A DNA stretch of 64,000 nucleotides from positions 29,746 to 93,745 of the forward strand of contig JAQBSZ010000016.1 in assembly GCA_027623555.1 (NCBI GenBank), given 5' to 3'. The position numbers and the translations under genes are program-made. Shown here piece after piece: positions 56,466 to 64,000 of this stretch. This stretch comes from Pseudomonadota bacterium. Lineage in GTDB: Bacteria > Pseudomonadota > Gammaproteobacteria > Pseudomonadales > Pseudohongiellaceae. Below the pieces are notes generated by a model. That model ran no database searches. It saw only the letters and a list, made by a program, of their open reading frames with translations, and was not told the origin of the DNA. The stretch's first letter is position 1; the number at the start of each line of letters is the position of its first letter.

Positions 56466-57527
56466 GTGACACTTAAGAATGACCGATTCCTGCGAGCTTT
56501 ACTGAAAGAATCTGTAGATGTAACTCCGGTATGGATGATGCGCCAGGCTGGGCGCTACCTTCCAGAATATCGGGTTACGCGTAAACAAGCCGGGGATTTC
56601 CTGACTCTCTGTCAGACACCGCAGTTGGCCTGTGAGGTCACGCTGCAGCCGCTGCACCGCTATCCCTTTGATGCGGCAATTCTTTTTTCTGACATTCTGA
56701 CCATTCCGGACGCGCTCGGTCAGGGTCTGTATTTCTCCGAGGGTGAAGGTCCTAAATTTCGTAAAGTTATTCGATCGGCGCTGGATGTGGAAATGCTGCC
56801 GGATATCTCGATTGCTGACGAGCTGACTTACGTAACTGATGCGATTGCGTTGATACGCAAGGAGTTAAACGGTTCGGTGCCATTAATCGGCTTCTCCGGC
56901 AGCCCATGGACCCTTGCCACGTACATGATCGAGGGTGGAGGCAGTAAGGATTTCCGAATTGCCAAGCAATTTATGTACGACCATCCGCAGGCGATGCACC
57001 TGTTACTGGAGAAGCTGGCCAACGCGGTTACCGACTATCTTAATGCGCAAATCAAAGCCGGTGCTCAGGCTGTGCAGATTTTTGATACCTGGGGAGGTGT
57101 GCTTACTACCGGTGCATACGCAACGTTCTCGCTGAAATACATGCAGGACATTGTTGCCAACTTGATCAGGGAAAATGAGGGGCGCCAGGTACCGGTAATT
57201 ATTTTTACCAAGAATGGCGGATTGTGGCTGGAAGCGATTGCGAACTCTGGTTGTCAGGCAGTGGGCCTGGACTGGACGATCGAAATAGGCGCGGCGCGCC
57301 AACGTATTGGAGGCCGGGTAGCCCTGCAGGGCAATATGGACCCAACAATTTTGTATGCGAATCCTTCAGCGATTCGCAAGGAAGTAGGGCGTATTCTGGA
57401 GAGCTTTGGTCCCGGCAATGGGCATGTATTTAATCTGGGTCACGGGATCACACCGGAAGTAAACCCTGACCATGTATCAGCATTTGTAGACGCGGTTCAT
57501 GAACTCTCAGCCAGCTATCATCCTTGA
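56466..57527 (+). CDS. hemE: Uroporphyrinogen decarboxylase
   Basis: HemE decarboxylates uroporphyrinogen III to coproporphyrinogen III in haem synthesis. The N-terminal signature [16 protein letters not shown], the [15 protein letters not shown] segment, and [20 protein letters not shown] are present, with the catalytic aspartate in FSDI. The 353 residues match the family. The start is a GTG ([14 protein letters not shown]). folK follows directly, and its ribosome binding site overlaps the hemE stop region. Confidence 0.97.
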   Translation: MTLKNDRFLRALLKESVDVTPVWMMRQAGRYLPEYRVTRKQAGDFLTLCQTPQLACEVTLQPLHRYPFDAAILFSDILTIPDALGQGLYFSEGEGPKFRKVIRSALDVEMLPDISIADELTYVTDAIALIRKELNGSVPLIGFSGSPWTLATYMIEGGGSKDFRIAKQFMYDHPQAMHLLLEKLANAVTDYLNAQIKAGAQAVQIFDTWGGVLTTGAYATFSLKYMQDIVANLIRENEGRQVPVIIFTKNGGLWLEAIANSGCQAVGLDWTIEIGAARQRIGGRVALQGNMDPTILYANPSAIRKEVGRILESFGPGNGHVFNLGHGITPEVNPDHVSAFVDAVHELSASYHP

Positions 57528-57540
57528 AGAGGATGGGTGC

Positions 57541-58047
57541 TTGACAGCGATTGTCAGCCTCGGCTCGAACCTGGTATCCAGCTTCGGTTCACCCAGGGAA
57601 GTGATCGAATTGGCCCTGCTTGAATTGGCTGCAATGAGTTCGCAACCACCTCGGGTTTCATCTCTGTATGAGACAGAGCCGGTAGATTGTGAAAGCGGCA
57701 CAGCAAATTTCATCAACGCCGTGGTAGCGCTGAAACCTCAATTACAGACCTCACCAGACCAGCTCTTGCAGCGGCTGCATCGGATCGAAGCTGCATTCGG
57801 CAGGCAACGCGGGGATTCAGTCAATCAACCTAGAACCCTGGACCTCGACCTGATTTGTTATGGCTCGAAGCAAATCCGTGAATCTGGACTGCAATTACCT
57901 CATCCCCAGGCCCACCAGCGTCGCTTTGTGTTACAGCCGCTGGCTGAGCTTGCGCCTGACCTGATTTTACCAGGTCAGAATGTGACAGTGCAGCTGCTGC
58001 TCTCCAGGCTGCCCAACGCTCCTGCTGTGGTACCTCTGCCGACTTGA
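57541..58047 (+). CDS. folK: 2-amino-4-hydroxy-6-hydroxymethyldihydropteridine pyrophosphokinase
   Basis: FolK pyrophosphorylates the pterin in folate synthesis. Motifs are AIVSLGSNLVSSFGSPREVI, VSSLYETEPVDCESGTANFI, LLQRLHRIEAAFGRQRGDS, and the magnesium motif PRTLDLDLICYG with PHPQAHQRRFVLQPLAELAP. I chose the TTG at 57541 because AGAGGA lies seven bases upstream and family members begin a few residues before GSN; an ATG at 57499 would overlap hemE by 29 bp. Product length from the TTG is 168 residues. Confidence 0.92.
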   Translation: MTAIVSLGSNLVSSFGSPREVIELALLELAAMSSQPPRVSSLYETEPVDCESGTANFINAVVALKPQLQTSPDQLLQRLHRIEAAFGRQRGDSVNQPRTLDLDLICYGSKQIRESGLQLPHPQAHQRRFVLQPLAELAPDLILPGQNVTVQLLLSRLPNAPAVVPLPT

Positions 58048-58124
58048 TTTTTAACTCTATCTATTTGATTTAAAAGAGAAAAAATGCAGTTATTCACATT
58101 CCATCCAGGGCCATTCGAATTTAG

Positions 58125-58374
58125 GGAGCCTCTGAACAAGACTATGGCCGCTCTGGCTTACAGCCAATTCCGCTGAAAAGGCGCACGCAGGACGGTCGAC
58201 CTTTCAAGCCAGTGCAACGCTGAGAGCGCACTCTATGTAAACCCCCGACCGGCGGGGCCTGTCGCGCCGTGTTGACGCGCTTGCCAAGGACGACTGCCAT
58301 TGCCAGCGCACGCGGCCTGGCGGCAAAGCGCGACAAACTCCCGCAGAGTGGCCAACTACTTGTTCAGAGGCTCC
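58125..58374 (+). repeat. MITE-like element, copy D (250 bp, best-preserved reference)
   Basis: The ends begin GGAGCCTCTGAACAAGAC and finish CTTGTTCAGAGGCTCC. It is flanked by TTAG and CTAG (58121-58124, 58375-58378), both YTAR tetramers. The GC-rich interior contains a GTCGACCTTTCAAGCCAGTG block shared with copies A and B. It lies between folK and the short barrel gene. The rest of that 464-bp gap (58048-58511) shows no gene. Confidence 0.85.
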
Positions 58375-58511
58375 CTAGTGTGCAAGTATCATTTAGCCTC
58401 GAAATAAATGTATATCGGCCGACTATTTTGTTAACATCCGAGGGATATTCGGTGTCTGTTCGCGCCGGATGAATACTGGCCAGAAACCAGCAAATAGAAA
58501 CATAGAATATT

Positions 58512-59408
58512 ATGCAGAAAGCGATCCCACAAATTGCGCTCACATTGATAGCCGTTTCCGGCCTGCAGGTAGTTATGGCGCAGGATATCATCGCTGCCGA
58601 TTCCGACAATCCAGCCAGTTTCCGTTTCGCTCCCAATTCGTCCCTTATTGAGGATGAGCCGCTAATCAGCATAACGCGCAATGTTGAAGCTAAAGACTTT
58701 CAGGGGGCCTTGGTAGAAGAGGCGCTGAACTTTAACCTTGGTGTTCAGATTTCCCCGATTACTGGTCTAAACCTGCGTGCGGACGCCTGGCAACAGCAGA
58801 TCAAGGATTCTCCTGCTGCCAATATAACCAATCAATGGCAAGGCGGGCTTTCTCAACTCTACATTGAAGATTCAGCGATTAATGAGTTCAGCCTCGATAA
58901 TCCGCTGATTGGGTCTAATTTAGAGTCCAACGGGTTTGATCTTGGAGCTTCCTACGTATGGGAATCCAATCGCTTTGGTCAGTTTACTCTTTCCACGAAG
59001 ACCACTTATGTGCGGGAATTCGAGAACAATGGCAGCTTGCTTGATCTGGCGAGCACAGACATTGGAGCGATAAGTGATCGGGTCATCAGCCCAGAATTGC
59101 AGAGCAGCCTGATGCTGAGTTGGGAATTTGGTAATCACACTGCCAGCGCCATTACCAACTATTTCGACTCATTCAAAGATATTAGCGAAATGGACCTGGA
59201 AGAGATCAACACCTTTGTAGATAACATCACAACAGTCGACTTTCAGTATGGTTATAGCGTTAATACCGGTTCTAATGACCGCGCTATTATCTCCTTTGGA
59301 ATACGCAACATCTTCAACGAGAAGACAAATCAGATTCTGAATTCGAATACTCGCATTCTCGATCAGAATGGCCGTGTTGCCTACGGATCCATCAAGTACC
59401 AATTCTAA
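58512..59408 (+). CDS. Shortened TonB-dependent-receptor-like outer-membrane barrel
   Basis: A signal peptide (MQKAIPQIALTLIAVSGLQV, ending VMA) is followed by about 275 residues that resemble only the last strands of a TonB-dependent receptor: LNLRADAWQQQIKDSPAANI, GFDLGASYVWESNRFGQFTL, PELQSSLMLSWEFGNHTASA and the C-terminal ISFGIRNIFNEKTNQIL, ending in YQF. No plug domain or TonB box is seen. Full receptors have 700-900 residues. It may be an internally deleted receptor gene that kept its signal peptide, or a stand-alone barrel. No ribosome binding site is obvious. It follows a MITE-like copy. Confidence 0.7.
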   Translation: MQKAIPQIALTLIAVSGLQVVMAQDIIAADSDNPASFRFAPNSSLIEDEPLISITRNVEAKDFQGALVEEALNFNLGVQISPITGLNLRADAWQQQIKDSPAANITNQWQGGLSQLYIEDSAINEFSLDNPLIGSNLESNGFDLGASYVWESNRFGQFTLSTKTTYVREFENNGSLLDLASTDIGAISDRVISPELQSSLMLSWEFGNHTASAITNYFDSFKDISEMDLEEINTFVDNITTVDFQYGYSVNTGSNDRAIISFGIRNIFNEKTNQILNSNTRILDQNGRVAYGSIKYQF

Positions 59409-59466
59409 AATTTTCCTCAGTGGCGACTGGTCGTGACTGGTTGCTCCACGCGATTTTCCAACAGGC

Positions 59467-59497
59467 AAAAAAAACCCCGAATACTTCTACCGGGGTT
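59467..59497 (-). terminator. Rho-independent terminator of comF
   Basis: On the minus strand the stem AACCCCG ... CGGGGTT (7 bp, 11-base loop) is followed by a run of eight or more T. It lies 160 bp after the comF stop codon and 59 bp after the convergent barrel gene, and could serve both. Confidence 0.8.
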
Positions 59498-59656
59498 AAA
59501 GGTCTGCTCTAAATACTGCGTCAAATCCCTTTGACTAAAACCAATGCACAATAACAATTGAATAAGATGGTTTGTATTGTAGGCAGACAAGCCAGATTCT
59601 CTGTGTTCCGGGTCACAAATCCCGGTAATTGCTGAACACCTTTTCCTGCATCAGAT

Positions 59657-60373
59657 TTAATGCGCCGCTCGGGCCAGGCTCCACACTTCAACACGTTGTA
59701 TTCCGTGGCTTCTGAGGGTCTGGCTCAAGACTGATACGGTGGCTGTGGTGGTTACTACGTCATCGATAATTGCGATGGAATTCACATTTTTAATCCCTGG
59801 TTTGTCGCTGAGGACAAACGCCCGTTGGAGATTTACTTTCCTGGCTCTGGCAGAACTCATTTCTGTCTGCGCCGGTGTGTCCCGTATTTTTCGGACCAGA
59901 TTATGGGCTACAGGGATGTCGCATTGCCTGGATATGACCCTGCTTATCTCCAGCGCCTGATTGAAACCTCTTTGTCGTAGCCTGTGTTTATGAAGTGGCA
60001 CCGGCAATAAGTAATCAGGTTTGTAGCTGGATTCATAGTGTCTTTTCATTTGCTTTGCCAGGCTTTGTGATAACGCGAAGCCCACTTCGAATCTTGAGTG
60101 AAACTTGAAAGCTGCCAACAATTTGTTTATTGGAGGCTGATATCGAAATACACTGCGACAGCTGTAGAAAGGCTTCGGCGCAAGCTGACAGCTACTGCAG
60201 ATACCATTCACCAGGGCAGTGGCGGCGTACTCCATGCCGCAACTGAAGCAGCAGTTACCGAGCTGCGGTAGTTGCAGCTCACAGGGCAGGCACAGGCTGT
60301 AATGTCGATAACAGGCTTTGCCACAAACCACACACTGGGTTGGAAAAATTGTGCTGAGCCGGAAGGGCAGCAT
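59657..60373 (-). CDS. comF: ComF/GntX family phosphoribosyltransferase-like protein
   Basis: The N-terminal zinc-ribbon part has several cysteine pairs (CVVCGKACYRHYSLCLPCEL, CCFSCGMEY, GICSSC). The C-terminal part is a type I phosphoribosyltransferase fold with VPLHKHRLRQRGFNQALEIS and the PRPP motif SIAIIDDVVTTTATVSV. ComF proteins are linked to DNA uptake; GntX is the E. coli relative. I use the ATG at 60373 (238 residues), which matches relatives. The frame extends to 60466, but those 31 codons have no family likeness and include a MITE end. No good ribosome binding site is seen at either start. Confidence 0.88.
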   Translation of the reverse strand: MLPFRLSTIFPTQCVVCGKACYRHYSLCLPCELQLPQLGNCCFSCGMEYAATALVNGICSSCQLAPKPFYSCRSVFRYQPPINKLLAAFKFHSRFEVGFALSQSLAKQMKRHYESSYKPDYLLPVPLHKHRLRQRGFNQALEISRVISRQCDIPVAHNLVRKIRDTPAQTEMSSARARKVNLQRAFVLSDKPGIKNVNSIAIIDDVVTTTATVSVLSQTLRSHGIQRVEVWSLARAAH

Positions 60374-60443
60374 GGCTTGAACAGATTTTTGAATGTTCAC
60401 AGGATTCAATTGAGCGGATTGTGGAGCACATTGCCTTTGATCA

Positions 60444-60463
60444 TTGATCAGAGGCTCCCTTGT
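60444..60463. repeat. Solo end of the MITE-like family inside the comF 5' extension
   Basis: TTGATCAGAGGCTCCCTTGT is identical to the right end of copy C with its flank. No partner end is found within 600 bp, so this is a decayed or single-ended copy. It covers codons 2-8 of the long comF reading frame. Confidence 0.7.
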
Positions 60464-60624
60464 CATTACAAAGCGTAGACTGAATTAAAAATATTGCTAA
60501 GAATCAGCCAAACTCATACTTGTTATACAATGCATCACATATAATGCGCTTCGATTTTTGCAGCACTGTTTTTAGCCGTATTTATTCAGTAGTACTTTTT
60601 TGTAGTGCTTTGGGAGGACGAAGA

Positions 60625-62421
60625 ATGACTACCTACCGGGCTCCGGTTACGGACATGCAATTCCTGTTGAGAAACGTATTCAAGGCAGAAGAATTGTTTG
60701 CCACCATGCCCGGCACCTCTGAAGTCAGCGATGACCTGATAGACGCTATTATCGAAGAAGCAGCTAAACTGATCGAAGGACTTATTGCGCCGATCAATCA
60801 AACCGGGGATCGGCAGGGCTGCCGGTTTGAAAACGGTGTTGTGACTACTCCTGAGGGATTTAAGGAAGCTTTTGCCGCCTGGTCCGCAGGAGGCTGGGCC
60901 GGGCTGACAGGTAGCGTGGAATTTGGGGGACAGGGCATGCCTAAGGTGTTGTCTGCCCTGATCGAAGAGATGGCATTCGGAGCCAATCCTTCCTTTGCGC
61001 TATATACCATACTCACCACCGGTGCCACTCTGGCGCTTAGCCAGCACGGCTCTGAAGCGCTGAAGCAACGCTTTCTACCAAAACTCTATGCGGGAACCTG
61101 GTCTGGAACCATGTGTCTCACTGAGCCCCAGGCTGGAACCGATCTGGGCATGATAAATAGTAAGGCGGTGCCCAATGCAGATGGTAGGTACAATGTTACA
61201 GGCACGAAAATTTTCATTACCGCTGGCGAGCACGATCTGACAGAGAACATTATTCATTTCGTGCTTGCTAAACTCCCTGACGCGCCCGCTGGTCCACACG
61301 GAATCTCACTGTTCCTGGTACCAAAATTGCTGGTAGATGAATCCGCGAATCTGACTGGTCAGAAAAATAATGTGACATGTGGCTCTATTGAACACAAGAT
61401 GGGGATCAAGGCATCGGCAACCTGTGTGATGAATTTCGAAGACTCGCAAGGCTTTCTCGTAGGTGAGCCTAACAATGGGCTGGTCACAATGTTCACCATG
61501 ATGAACTATGAGCGATTGTCCATGGGACTGCAGGGCAATGGCCTTGCTGAGAGTTCCTATCAGATTGCTTCTGACTACGCCAGGGAGCGACTACAAGGCA
61601 GGGCGCCAACCGGTCCGCAGTTAGCTGAAAAGGCGGCGGACCCAATCATTGTCCATCCCGATGTGCGAAGAATGTTGCTCACCATGCGTGCCAATATTGT
61701 GGCTGGGCGTGCACTATCACTCTATGCTGCGTTCCAGTTGGATATCGCGCGTTTTCATCAAGACGCGGCTGCCCGTAATCAGGCGGATCAGCTTGTCGCC
61801 CTGTTAATTCCCGTTCAGAAGGCCTATTGCACCGATCGCGGTTTCGAATCCTGCGTATTGGGTCAGCAGGTTCTGGGCGGGCATGGTTACATAGCAGAGT
61901 GGGGACTGGAGCAGAATGTTCGGGATGTCCGCATCGCCCAGATTTATGAAGGAGCCAATGGCATTCAGGCATTGGACTTGATGGGACGCAAGACCGTCCG
62001 CAATAAGGGTGAACTTCTCGATGTATTGGTTGCAGAGATGGATGAGTTTATCAAGAGCCAACAATCAGTCGCCGCCATGCAGCCCTATCTGAAAATCTTT
62101 GCTGAGGGCAAACAGCGGCTGGTCGATACAACAAACGCCGTGATTAAGAGCGCTACGGATCAACCGGATGAAATTGGCGCTGCCTCCTATGCCTACATGG
62201 AGTTGCTCGGACTGACCCTTTATTGTTTCATGTGGCAACGCATTCTGGCGGCCGCACTCGTGGCACTGGATGCTGGTACCGGTGACCGTAGCTACCTCGA
62301 GAGTCTGGTGAAGACTGGAGAGTTCTTTCTGTACAGGCTGATGCCTAGATCGAAATCGCTGGTAGAAGAGATTGCCGCCGGCGCCGCTCCGCTGATGGCG
62401 ATGTCAGCAGAACAGTTCTAG
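60625..62421 (+). CDS. Acyl-CoA dehydrogenase (long, C-terminal-domain type)
   Basis: The FAD enzyme introduces a double bond into acyl-CoA in fatty-acid oxidation. The N-terminal segment MTTYRAPVTDMQFLLRNVF is typical of the about 600-residue subgroup. FAD and substrate motifs MCLTEPQAGTDLGMINSKAV and KIFITAGEHDLTENIIHFVL follow, and the catalytic Glu is in IAQIYEGANGIQALDLMGRK. A C-terminal extension of about 120 residues (PF12806 type) completes 598 residues. The ATG at 60625 has GGGAGGAC upstream; the longer frame from 60520 is not supported. Confidence 0.95.
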   Translation: MTTYRAPVTDMQFLLRNVFKAEELFATMPGTSEVSDDLIDAIIEEAAKLIEGLIAPINQTGDRQGCRFENGVVTTPEGFKEAFAAWSAGGWAGLTGSVEFGGQGMPKVLSALIEEMAFGANPSFALYTILTTGATLALSQHGSEALKQRFLPKLYAGTWSGTMCLTEPQAGTDLGMINSKAVPNADGRYNVTGTKIFITAGEHDLTENIIHFVLAKLPDAPAGPHGISLFLVPKLLVDESANLTGQKNNVTCGSIEHKMGIKASATCVMNFEDSQGFLVGEPNNGLVTMFTMMNYERLSMGLQGNGLAESSYQIASDYARERLQGRAPTGPQLAEKAADPIIVHPDVRRMLLTMRANIVAGRALSLYAAFQLDIARFHQDAAARNQADQLVALLIPVQKAYCTDRGFESCVLGQQVLGGHGYIAEWGLEQNVRDVRIAQIYEGANGIQALDLMGRKTVRNKGELLDVLVAEMDEFIKSQQSVAAMQPYLKIFAEGKQRLVDTTNAVIKSATDQPDEIGAASYAYMELLGLTLYCFMWQRILAAALVALDAGTGDRSYLESLVKTGEFFLYRLMPRSKSLVEEIAAGAAPLMAMSAEQF

Positions 62422-62435
62422 CGCGCCCTGGCTGC

Positions 62436-63215
62436 CTAAATAACCCAATCCACGTTATTGGAGAACAGGTCTCTATACTGATCCAGATCTTCGTTGCTCT
62501 CGCCAACCAGGATCATATTGCCTGATTCCATTGGAACGACCACACCCGCGAATCGTTCATCCCGTATTCGGTATTCGACACTCACCGGACTATTGTTGAT
62601 AACGATGACACTCACTGCTCCTCGACTACCCTGAATGATCAGGTGAGCACTCTGGTAAGCCGGCAATATAGTGCAGGGCATGGCAAAGCGAATCGGGATT
62701 TCCTGTAAGAATTCGGCATTGACCAGTCGAGTGCCAGAGTCTTGCATCGCTATATTGACCGCGGGCATTGCCAGAATGCTGGAATCGATACCCCGGGTAA
62801 TAGCATTTATTTCTGCTTCTTCCAGGTACATGTGCTCTATGACTTCATTGCCAAGCGCCAAATCCGCCGTTGATAGACCCGAATTGAACGTCAGGGAGAT
62901 GGTGACACCCACTGCCATTACAAGGGTGGCAGCGATCGCGTAATACTGAAACAAGCTGGAGTTCGCTGCGGACTGATCAGCAAGGTTCACCGCTGTTGTT
63001 CCCCTATCAGCCTGGGTTGGGAGAGTCAGGAGCTTGTCTGCAAGCCCCTGTGGAATCTCGACATCACGCAGCAGCGCTGCCATATCAGTTTCAAATTCCT
63101 GGGATTGATCAAGAATCTGCTGATAGGCAGGGTTTTCCTGTGCCGCATTCAGTACATCCTGCTCCGGCCTGGTGGGATTGGCGTAAACCCGTTTGCGAAA
63201 TTCTATTTCATCCAT
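62436..63215 (-). CDS. DUF3379 protein, probable anti-sigma factor
   Basis: A cytoplasmic N-terminus (MDEIEFRKRVYANPTRPEQD, VEIPQGLADKLLTLP) precedes one membrane helix (about residues 91-110, YYAIAATLVMAVGVTISLTF) and a periplasmic part. The family often accompanies ECF sigma factors, and this gene follows one by 49 bp. It lacks a classical zinc anti-sigma HxxxCxxC motif. Anti-sigma function is inferred from topology and context. Confidence 0.8.
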   Translation of the reverse strand: MDEIEFRKRVYANPTRPEQDVLNAAQENPAYQQILDQSQEFETDMAALLRDVEIPQGLADKLLTLPTQADRGTTAVNLADQSAANSSLFQYYAIAATLVMAVGVTISLTFNSGLSTADLALGNEVIEHMYLEEAEINAITRGIDSSILAMPAVNIAMQDSGTRLVNAEFLQEIPIRFAMPCTILPAYQSAHLIIQGSRGAVSVIVINNSPVSVEYRIRDERFAGVVVPMESGNMILVGESNEDLDQYRDLFSNNVDWVI

Positions 63216-63264
63216 CTCGTCACTCTTCTTAGCTTGGCTGTTCTTGGCTTAGCGCGTTTTCGAT

Positions 63265-63795
63265 TCATTCTTCCAGTTCATCGGCGTCCAAGCCAAATTC
63301 CTGTTTTAACTTGCTCCTGGCGCGAAATAGTCGCGTCATAACTGTGTTGTTGTTCAGGTCCATGATGTCTGCGATTTCTTTACCGCTGAATCCGCCGATC
63401 ACCTGTAGCAACAATGGTTCTCGATAATCGCTATCGAGACGTTTTATCGCATTGTGTAGAAGCTCGCGTTCCATTCTCTTGTCAGGCTCATTCTCGCTAC
63501 TCTCGGCAACGGATTGTCCATCTATATCTACCAGTTCCGGCCGGTAGCGTTCGTATTGCCGGGCATTCTCCCTGCGCAATATGGTAAATAACCAGGCTTT
63601 CGCTGCCTTGTCATTCTGCAGGCTATCCAATGATCGCCAGGCACGTAAAAAAGTTTCCTGCACCAGATCCTCAGCCATCGGCTGGTTCTTGCAGAGCCAT
63701 ACCGCATAGCGATAGACATCCTGATAGAGCGCTGCTACCAGGGATTCATAGCGCTGCTGCTTGTTACTACCGTGTATGACCGGGCTTTCGCTCAT
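63265..63795 (-). CDS. ECF-type RNA polymerase sigma factor
   Basis: The 176-residue protein has sigma region 2 (YRYAVWLCKNQPMAEDLVQE, TFLRAWRSLDSLQNDKAAKA) and region 4 (REPLLLQVIGGFSGKEIADI, MDLNNNTVMTRLFRARSKLK), and no region 3 or 1.1, as in ECF factors. It is followed by the DUF3379 gene, a typical sigma/anti-sigma pair. The regulon and signal cannot be read from the window. Confidence 0.94.
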   Translation of the reverse strand: MSESPVIHGSNKQQRYESLVAALYQDVYRYAVWLCKNQPMAEDLVQETFLRAWRSLDSLQNDKAAKAWLFTILRRENARQYERYRPELVDIDGQSVAESSENEPDKRMERELLHNAIKRLDSDYREPLLLQVIGGFSGKEIADIMDLNNNTVMTRLFRARSKLKQEFGLDADELEE

Positions 63796-63931
63796 TATTT
63801 TTCACGAGGATCTGAAATTGGAGAATCTTGCGCAGGAATAATGGCCAGATCTTCTGTTGGGAGTGTCTGGCTGATTGCTCCTCGGGCTCAGAGTGTGCCT
63901 AAATTGGTCATTAGCATCAAGTAATTACAAG

Positions 63932-64000
63932 GGAGCCTCTGAACAAGACTATGGCCACTGAGCGGGAGTCTGTCGCGTTTTGCCGCTAGGCGGCGTGCGC
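63932..64000 (-). repeat. MITE-like element, copy E (cut by the window end)
   Basis: GGAGCCTCTGAACAAGAC and the next ~50 bp (through TGCCGCTAGGCGGCGTGCGC) match the left part of copy A in the same orientation. The flank CAAG equals that of copy B. It lies upstream of the sigma-factor gene, beyond 130 bp without features; its right end is outside the window. Confidence 0.8.

Noticed and set aside
56224..56469. 81-codon open frame before hemE
   Set aside because: It begins inside MITE copy C and runs into the hemE start; no recognisable protein features.

Overview
The window looks like a chromosomal segment from a marine-type gammaproteobacterium. From 22 kb rightward the gene order closely follows the Pseudomonas housekeeping order: ntrC-ntrB-glutamine synthetase-thiI-typA, then pip-dtd, tatC-tatB-tatA-hisE-hisI-ubiB-ubiJ-ubiE, DUF971-hslU-hslV-SPOR-priA, and mrcA divergent from pilMNOPQ-aroK-aroB-damX-hemE. 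The left third (0-20 kb) is accessory. The synteny and taxonomic statements come from memory of these families, not from a search.

Layout. 0-5.3 kb: the 3' part of a VOC/PhnB-like gene, a class II Fic AMP-transferase gene preceded by 12-bp iterons, and an orphan dnaE2 under a near-perfect LexA box. 5.3-13 kb: secreted proteins of unknown role, a TorF-type putative porin, a DUF6356 membrane protein, an Lrp-type regulator, a class C-type serine hydrolase, a monooxygenase-like protein, a glutathione S-transferase and small secreted or lipoproteins; palindromic repeats lie on both sides of the gene at 5.3-6.3 kb. 13-19.7 kb (minus strand): a threonine synthase-like enzyme, cytochrome b561 and a partner membrane protein, and two translationally coupled amidohydrolase-family proteins in which only one of three modules keeps the HxH metal motif. 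19.9-22.3 kb: an IS6-family element between a lipoprotein stub and the C-terminal third of an MshQ-like pilus protein, with no target duplication.

22.3-26.2 kb: ntrBC next to a type II (eukaryotic-type) glutamine synthetase in the place where Pseudomonas carries the GSI gene glnA. Two NtrC-box candidates and sigma-54-like promoters are visible. 26.7-46.9 kb: tRNA thiolation, ribosome GTPase, D-aminoacyl-tRNA proofreading, Tat export, histidine, ubiquinone, HslVU protease, replication restart, chorismate mutase, ribosomal protein L31 and PBP1A. 47.5-56 kb: type IV pilus assembly genes (pilQ carries a frameshift at a T4 run), the shikimate pathway and DamX. 56.4-64 kb: hemE, folK, a shortened TonB-receptor-like barrel, comF, an acyl-CoA dehydrogenase and an ECF sigma/anti-sigma pair.

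A family of about 170-265 bp terminal-inverted-repeat elements without coding capacity (MITE-like) occurs five times in the right 27 kb, plus a solo end that forms part of a possible comF N-terminus. The best-preserved copies are flanked by 4-bp YTAR duplications, as IS5-group elements make. I found no rRNA, tRNA, CRISPR array or prophage.
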